Source: Cylindrobasidium torrendii FP15055 ss-10 (taxonomy: Eukaryota; Basidiomycota; Agaricomycetes; Agaricales; Physalacriaceae). From it: a stretch of DNA of 64,000 bases. The translations under genes were made by a program, and so were the position numbers. This document shows positions 57,635 to 64,000 of the stretch, piece after piece. The DNA lies in assembly GCA_000934385.1 (NCBI GenBank), contig KN880473.1, positions 62,001-126,000 on the forward strand. The letters run 5' to 3'. Positions within the stretch are counted from its first letter, which is position 1, and each line of letters opens with the position of its first letter. A model generated the notes under the pieces. That model ran no database searches, was not told the DNA's origin, and saw only the letters and a list, made by a program, of their open reading frames with translations.

Positions 57635-58635
57635 CGTGTCAAGGGTACTTGGTGATAGCGTTGAGAATTCTTTTTCTATTTTGCTACTTATGTATTCGCT
57701 GTTTCTTGACTAACACGCTTCATCTTTGTTTCCCTTGTTGTAAATGCTACGTAGTGTGAATAGTCCATGCGCGCTCGGCCAAGGTGTAACAGTATAGTAG
57801 ACGGCAGGTACCTTGCGGGGGTCTTCAAGGTGTGTCGAAAATAGGGTAAGCCTCGGGTTGAATGGGGAGAACACAGTCTACTCGGAGGAGGTACTTGAAA
57901 GACTTACTTGGGTACTTCTGCGCGCGGTCTTTGGACACTGCCTTCGCCTCGAAGACGCGAGTGGCTCACAGTGTGCTCCTTCACCGCCTTCAATACAATG
58001 TGGATATACCCCACACAGCTAGTTGCGATCATGATTGAATTCTCGATTGGATTTGGGAACGAGAAGCCACTTCTGCGCCCTTATAATCGCGAGTGGCACA
58101 ATTTGTGGCACATCCGTTGTCCTGGCTTCACAGCTAAGCTATCGGATAGGAGATGCATTCCTGATTATTCTCAGCAATACCGTATTGAACCGACCTTCGA
58201 TGGTTCTTGTGAGTCAAGCTGATCGTCTGGCGATATCAACCTTTATTGTAGTTTGAGTGAATAGCAGCGAACTCCAGTGTCTCCGTTTGTGAGCTCCTAT
58301 ACTATACGCAGGTCTTCATAAACATTCCTTTTATGCTTTGATTTGTCGACGAACCCAATTCGAAGGTCACACCAATTGAACACACCCCACACAAACGATA
58401 CATTGGCAACCTGACAGGGAAAGACGACAGTTCTCCAACTGTTAGCTACCGTGTAAGAGTCTAGGGAAAAGGTGGTAGGGGACATCATTGAAACTCGTTT
58501 CTACTACAAGTGACCGTATACATACAACAACAAGAGAGCTACTCAAAAACTATGACTACATGATACAAGCTAGGAAAAGAGGAGAAAAGGAAGAATAAAT
58601 AAATAGTATTCGAGGGGATCGTACAAAGACGGGGA
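57635..58635. other. Intergenic between convergent genes, 1 kb
   Basis: 3' UTRs of the RCC2-PHD gene and of the zinc-finger gene. Small frames at 57813-58256 have no support. Confidence 0.5.
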
Positions 58636-59526
58636 TCAATGGCGAAGAGAGCACGAGCCCAGGGCGTCCCCCAGCGCCTTGGCCTCTCGTTCGGCTTTGA
58701 CTACCTTGCAGGTAATCCTGAGATGGCGCTCGACGCTTTCGTTGCGAGATGAGAACTTCTTCCCGCATCGTGGGCATGCCACTTTCAGACCGGAATGTGT
58801 GCGAAGGTGGCGGGGCAAGTCGGTCCTGCGCGCGAGGGTCACTGCGCACCCAGGATGCGGGCATGCAGTGCGAGCTGGCGCGCGAGAACACGATTTGGAG
58901 GTACGACTTTGGCCGGTCTTGCGTGTACGGCGCGGTTGGCGCTTGCCGCCCTTGAACGTATCCTTGTGGGGCTCCTCTCGGGGTGGGATCCAGTCGCTTG
59001 ACATATCCGATGCATAGCCAGTGTCGCTCAGCTCAGACGATGACCGGCGGTGAGATTGGGAGTGGGAGGATGAGGTACCAAGGCGGGATGGACCAGCGCT
59101 GGTGTCGTGAGAAGATTTGGTCGTTGTTTGGGACACAGACTGGACGCTGTGGGTCCCAGCGACGACAGAATCGTGGGGTGGTGTCGTGCTGTTGTATTCG
59201 TCTGAATCAACATCCATGGGTTCGCTTTCGTCGGCATCATCGCACGAGGAGCTGGCATCGGAGAAATCAGACTGGGCATAGCGGGCCCGTTCGTATTCGA
59301 CCCATCCCGGCGTGTGGAGGTCGGCGATGTTCGAAATGGTGACAGGAGTCTGGGACTCGCGGGCGCAAGGAGGTAGGCGAAGCTTGAGCTCGGGCATCTG
59401 TATAATCGGTCCGAGCCCTGCTTCTGCCCAGGGGGTCGCCTCAACGTCTAAAGGCTGTGGCACGACGGTTAGAGAGTTTGCTCGATGTCTACGACATGTC
59501 ACGCACCAGCCCAGGCGCTTGCTCAT
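58636..59526 (-). CDS. C2H2-type zinc-finger protein (one classical, one degenerate finger)
   Basis: Single exon of 296 residues from ATG 59526. The N-terminus MSKRLGWCVTCRRH has a Cys pair; the middle is Ser/Asp-rich and acidic (SDASSSCDDADESEPMDVDSD). The C-terminus is basic and contains a good finger CPHPGCAVTLARRTDLPRHLRTH (C-x4-C-x12-H-x3-H) followed by CPRCGKKFSSRNESVERH...C, in which the last ligand is Cys (CCHC-like). This finger pair resembles that of the gene at 62878-63808. A nuclear DNA-binding regulator is likely. No intron was found, unusual in this window. Confidence 0.85.
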   Translation of the reverse strand: MSKRLGWCVTCRRHRANSLTVVPQPLDVEATPWAEAGLGPIIQMPELKLRLPPCARESQTPVTISNIADLHTPGWVEYERARYAQSDFSDASSSCDDADESEPMDVDSDEYNSTTPPHDSVVAGTHSVQSVSQTTTKSSHDTSAGPSRLGTSSSHSQSHRRSSSELSDTGYASDMSSDWIPPREEPHKDTFKGGKRQPRRTRKTGQSRTSKSCSRAPARTACPHPGCAVTLARRTDLPRHLRTHSGLKVACPRCGKKFSSRNESVERHLRITCKVVKAEREAKALGDALGSCSLRH

Positions 59527-60862
59527 ACGCAAATAGCAATTGATCTAAATTGGCAACAGGCAAACATGTCTGCAAACTGCTGGAGGGTTAAACAATGGCA
59601 TGCGCAACAAGCCAGAAGGACGTACTATGTGTCCTCTTCGTCGTGGAAGGCCTGAGGCAGGTTGTGGAGTGGATAGGTGTAAATGGTGTTGGACTGAGGA
59701 GAGAACATCACTCTTTGACGTTGTCCAAACGAGGCGACAGTCAAAGATAGTGGCAAGGTGAGTAGCAGATGGTGGTGCTGAAGGAAAGAAAGAAAGAACG
59801 CCTCGTTCTGCTTTTATCATAGAACAAGACCATGTCAGCTGCTTCCCAATCACACAGCCACAAGTTCGAAGACCATAGTCAGTGGTCCGTCGGTCTCCAT
59901 GCACTCTTGTTGCTGTTACCGTGGGAATGCTTTAGTGAACTGTTATTATATTTTGCCGATGAAAGGGAGATTGGCCATTGATGCTGAAAATCAGCAGGAC
60001 AAAAGCATGCGTGTGTCCAAGACGCCGAGAAGCAAGAAAGTCAGTGATTCGACGCCATTCTCTAAGACCCGTCAGCCAGAGGAACAGGATCCACGCTGAT
60101 TAGGGAACAAGCTATACCGCGGAGTATGTCAGTGAAAGACTGTCCCGCAGAGCGCGTACAGGCTCTTTGAAAGTGGCGACCATCAACAGAGCCCTCGCAT
60201 CTGTCTCCTCTGTTGCTCTGTTTTCTCACCAATGCGTGTCCCCTGCAGTGAACGCTTTTGTTCTCACAACCCTTCTCTCAAGTCCTGTAGTATATAAGTG
60301 ACAATTGCGCCCATGACAAAGGCGCTCACTCATCGGCAGTGGCGCACAAGGACTATATTGGATGCATCATGATCTCAGGGAATTTTAACGAGAGTGGGGA
60401 CGTGCTACCACGTCCGCCCCATTTGGAACTTTCCCCATTTAGAGTTCTCAGGTTGTCGACCCGCGGTTTGAACCTGGTTTGAACCTGACTTGAAATCATT
60501 GAAATGAAGAGCTCGAGGAGCTTACATCTGGCGAGCGACAGGCGCTCGAAAGCCTTCCTGAGCTCGCAAGAAATTGAAGAATTACATGTCGCGTTCTGCC
60601 GACAGATGGGCAGTCGCATCTTGAATCGATAGCGGCATAAGACAGCACGAAGCTTTCCTATTGTCTGTAGCACCGGTCGGTCGCAATATACTGATTGACA
60701 TTCCTTCGCCGAGTATATACTCTTACTGGTGGAATTCCGCGCAGGTTCCTGCGGCAAAAGACAACCCACACGAAACCTGTGAGCATGTTCTATCAGCCAG
60801 GAGTCTCCCACGCTATTGTCAACCAAACGCACCGCTCAATTTGGCCGGAATAGACCCTCATA
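59527..60862. other. Intergenic, about 1.3 kb
   Basis: Promoter of the zinc-finger gene on the left and 3' flank of the SDR on the right. A GAAA-type microsatellite lies at about 59784-59798 and a TATATAAG element at 60291-60298 on the plus strand with no gene behind it. No coding evidence. Confidence 0.45.
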
Positions 60863-61739
60863 CTAAAGCTTCCCAGGAAGTCTTCCGCCTCCACTCAGAC
60901 GCAGTGTTTCTCCGTTGACGTATGGGCACTCGATAATCCATTTAACGGTATGTGCGAACTCGGAAGGGTGGCCAAATCGAGGTGGGTATGCAACACCACC
61001 TGCGACGAGATTCTTGCGCACTCGCGGGGCCATTTGCTGGGTCATACTGCTCTCGAATACGCCAGGCGCAACCGTGACGACGCGAACGCCGTGCCGAGCC
61101 AGATCCCGCGCCATGGGAAGGGTCATGGATCGTACAGCGCCCTTGCTCGCGGAGTATGCAGTCTGGCCAGGTTGACCTTCGTACTACTCAACCGTCAGAT
61201 TCGACGAATGGATTCGAAAACTATTCCCTACTGCAGCGGCACTCGAGACCATGATGACAACACCTCGCTCAGCGTCAGGCCCTTCTTCTGGCTCTGACTT
61301 GACAATATGCTTGAGTGCCAGGCGCGTGAGGTTGAAGGTCCCGGTAAGATTGACTGCAATAACATAGTCCCAGACGTCCAGCGCATGGGGCTCATTCTTT
61401 GCGTCGATGATCTTGCTTGCACTTCCAATGCCAGCAGAGTTGATGACACCGCGGAGAGGCGCACCAGTTTCTTCCGTCCACTTTACCGTGGCAGCCACCG
61501 CGGCCTCGATTTGTGACACGTTGGTGATGTCTACCTCGATGTACTTGGTGCTTGGACTCGCGGTTGGCGGAGGGGCACGGTCAAGGATGGCTACGAAGGC
61601 ACCCTCGGCGGTCAGGAGCTCGACACTTGCCCATCCGAGGCCTGAGGAACTGTATGCACTGCAATTCAACCTTCTGGATATTTGTTTTTGAATCTACTGA
61701 CCCGCCAGATACAAGAAACGTCTTCTGTGCCAGCTTCAT
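60863..61739 (-). CDS. SDR, 3-hydroxyacyl-CoA dehydrogenase type-2-like (HSD17B10-like)
   Basis: Three exons (61739-61702, 61649-61232, 61183-60863) encode 258 residues. The start MKLAQKTFLVSGG leads directly into SSGLG, completing the TGxxxGxG-type loop at residues 12-18; the first intron splits this loop, and the acceptor at 61650 was preferred because it gives GGSSGLG. NSAG, the catalytic MVSSAAA serine, and Y162/K166 in YSASK are present. VAPGVFESSM, RFGHPSEFA and YVNGETLRLSGGGRLP are the marks of mitochondrial type-2 hydroxyacyl-CoA dehydrogenases. It likely oxidises 3-hydroxyacyl-CoA, including in branched-chain amino-acid breakdown, with NAD. Confidence 0.9.
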
Positions 61740-62877
61740 GGTGGGGAGCAGGAGTCTTCGGGTCGGGTATTCACGTGGCCGGGAGCGATGAACCCAACGA
61801 ATTACGGGTTTAAAGGGGCCGTAGTCCTTGGGTTCGCGCAGGAAGGTGGAAACATGATTGGATTTCCGAGTCGAAGGCAGCGCTAGTGGCACAGCGCCAA
61901 CGAGGTCGTCGATGCATAAGACATGGGAGTAAGTGGGAGTATTTCGTCGTCGGGCCGATCACCGAGCATCTTCCAACCCCATCGGGTGACAATGAGTGTT
62001 CGAGTCTGAGCGCGCTCGATGTATAAGGCATGCGCTTTGGATAACAGCGGAAAACCCTATTCCACTAGTATCATTCATGACTTTGGAGAGTACACATCTC
62101 ACGGCCATGTCCGAGTCAATACGCAAGCGGGATTCTATTGTAATCCGTTGTCTGTGGGAAAAATGGGGCCCGAAGGCTATTCGATGCCAGGACACGCGAG
62201 CGAACCTTTGTGTCGTGTAAAGAGGCGCTCCAGATGATGTGTCCAAGTTTGATTACTCATGGACAGCTCATGAGGGATAGGTTGATGCATCGAGAGGTCG
62301 TGGCCCATTATGATGGAAAAGTTGCCGCTCGTTACTAGTTCTCGAGCACAGCCCTTTTCGTGTCCAAATAGATTCGCAAAATCGCATTTGTGTGCTACAT
62401 TGTAAGAAGGCAAGCACCATAGCATCTTCAATCTGTAGATGCGCCAAGCAAAGTCAGTGGACACCGAGCCGCTCACACCCTCGCAAACAGCAAGCCGCAA
62501 TAAACCATGGCTTCCGAGTTTTGATCTCCACCGTACAGCCTTTGAAGTCATAGCTGGGGTAGCTGAGGAGTCAACAACAGAGACCCGGAATCACCTACCC
62601 GCAACACCCCTTTGGGCCGAGCTGGCTGTTTTTCTCGCTCCCCGCGTATGCCGATCCAAGTCATCCGTCGTATTCTAAAGGTGGCTTACGCGGAGATAGC
62701 ACAGCTTTGATTTCATTAGCAACCCTGGGGGGAAAGTATATATATCCCATGCTTTTTTGTTCACTCAGTTTCCTCATTACCAGCAGCGCTGTCAGCCTTT
62801 CCAGTACTTAGCTATACGTACTATAGCGCTAGCTCAAATTCATTGTCCTCAACTTCGTGCCTCGTAAAACTTTCAGA
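61740..62877. other. Divergent intergenic region, about 1.1 kb
   Basis: Lies between the SDR (minus) and the zinc-finger gene (plus). Contains a TATA-like tract at 62737-62744. Short frames such as 62439-62678 have no motif. No gene. Confidence 0.45.
62737..62744 (+). promoter_or_regulatory. TATA-like tract upstream of zinc-finger gene
   Basis: TATATATA about 135 bp before the ATG at 62878. Confidence 0.35.
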
Positions 62878-63808
62878 ATGCTCCGCCTCACCGACCCCTT
62901 TGCCAATGTCGGCACTTCAACGTCAACCTCTGCCGACGCGTATACATCAATCAAGGCGCTACACAAGACACAAGATTCAGCCGACTCAGCCTTCGTCGGT
63001 GATTCCTCTTTCTCACCAATTCAGCCATACTGTGGCTTTTACAACGATTACGACCTGACATGGTATCTTGTACGCTATTATCCCACTTTCTCTTATGTTG
63101 CCAATGCTAATCCTGCACTAGAACCAGGCTGTCACGCCCATGAAATACGACTCCGTGGCTACAAATTCATCGGAACTTAATATTCTTCCTTGTCCGCAGG
63201 AGCCCACTTCAGATGACTTGACCCATTTTGCCCTATCTAACCAACTCGACTATAGTTTGCTCGGCGCTCAACGCGGACCGTCCGCTTTGTCCACATGGGA
63301 CGGCGACAAAGAGGGCGCGAGTGCACCAAACCTCCACGAGTCTGGGCGTACCCCCGTTGAGAGTACTGCCATGTGGCGCCCAGCTTTGTCGCCTATTCCC
63401 ATCATTCCTCCCACCCTTCTTCCCATCCCCACTTTGTGTAGAAAAGGTTCTCGCAAGGCGAGCACCTCGAAGCACCTCAAGACCGCTGCACGTTCCGCCA
63501 GGACTACAGGCAACAAGGTCGTTTTTGACAATGATAAATGTTCTGTGGCTGGATGCTGTTTTCGTAGCAAGCGGCGCGCGGATATGACACGCCACCGAGA
63601 AGCGGTTCACGACCGCCGACGCTATGAATGCCCTAGGTGTTCAAAATTGCTGGGGCGCGCAGACGCGGTCACTCGCCACCAAAAGGACAGAAATGGCTCT
63701 GCGTGCAAAAATTATAAAGCTCGTCTTCGAGTTCTCGAGGAGCTCAAGGAGGAGACTAGGCGGATTGAGCGCACCCTTTCCACCGCTCCGACAGAATATT
63801 ATGACTGA
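62878..63808 (+). CDS. C2H2-type zinc-finger protein with degenerate second finger
   Basis: Two exons (62878-63069, 63122-63808; intron 52 nt) encode 292 residues. The N-terminal 170 residues are Ser/Thr/Pro-rich. A first finger CSVAGCCFRSKRRADMTRHREAVH (C-x4-C-x12-H-x4-H) and a second CPRCSKLLGRADAVTRH...C (CCHC-like) lie near the C-terminus, followed by a Glu/Arg-rich helix. The pair organisation matches the gene at 58636-59526, so both belong to one mushroom family of two-finger regulators. The donor GTACGC at 63070 was chosen over a nearer GTATCT because only it keeps the frame. Confidence 0.82.
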
Positions 63809-64000
63809 ATCTTCCATAATCTTATCCTGCCTCTTGTTCTTCTTCCCTTGGATGTATCACTCGCTCTAACTCTTTAATTCTTTTCCCATCGTGCTTTGCT
63901 TGGTTTCTTGTGGACTTCTTTGAATACTCTATCCCCTCCATCTTGCACGTAAATCTGTAGTTTCATTCACCCAAGTGTAGCATAGAGTGATTACCCGCTT
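63809..64000. other. 3' flank at window end
   Basis: AT- and T-rich 3' UTR; no further gene start is visible. Confidence 0.5.

Overview
The window reads as nuclear DNA of a mushroom-forming basidiomycete (Agaricomycete). Almost every gene is cut by several very short GT-AG introns, mostly 44-60 nt, with GTGCG, GTACG or GTATG donors. Intergenic spaces are short. The gene families are typical of mushrooms: an unspecific peroxygenase, an EthD protein, BTB proteins, F-box/LRR-like proteins, small zinc-finger proteins and a wax-synthase-like acyltransferase. A tRNA-Glu(CTC) gene is present. No virus, transposon, CRISPR array or bacterial-type operon was recognised. All gene models were built by hand from splice sites, reading phase and family motifs.

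Layout. 0-11.3 kb: three copies of an unrecognised gene family (left edge minus, 5.8 kb plus, 9.6-11.2 kb minus), interleaved with a DUF952 protein, a RING protein, a four-finger C2H2 protein and ATG101. 11.3-26.8 kb: tRNA-Glu, a FAD monooxygenase, a membrane-anchored unknown, a glutathione transferase, a MYND protein, a short-chain dehydrogenase, a GATA factor, an EthD protein, a secreted peroxygenase and an orphan gene. 26.8-39.5 kb is gene-poor: one BTB gene, one orphan with a Cys/His-rich tail, and a tandem BTB pair. 39.6-50.4 kb: CLP1, an F-box-like gene, an ATX1 copper chaperone, a Ser-rich unknown, a wax-synthase-like enzyme and two more F-box-like genes. 50.9-64 kb: a membrane protein with Pro-(Ala/Thr)-(Tyr/Phe) repeats, an HDDC2-type 5'-deoxynucleotidase divergent from an RCC2-PHD fusion, a mitochondrial-type SDR, and two proteins with one good and one degenerate C2H2 finger.

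How genes may work together. Housekeeping functions are dispersed: mRNA 3'-end processing (CLP1), autophagy initiation (ATG101), copper delivery (ATX1), nucleotide clean-up (HDDC2) and chromatin or mitosis (RCC2-PHD). Around them sit oxidative or detoxifying enzymes (peroxygenase, GST, FAD monooxygenase, two SDRs, EthD) that are not arranged as a convincing biosynthetic cluster. The least explained elements are the three-copy family with locked exon lengths, the membrane repeat protein and the RCC2-PHD fusion. I found no clear multi-gene novel system; these three are the best candidates for new biology.
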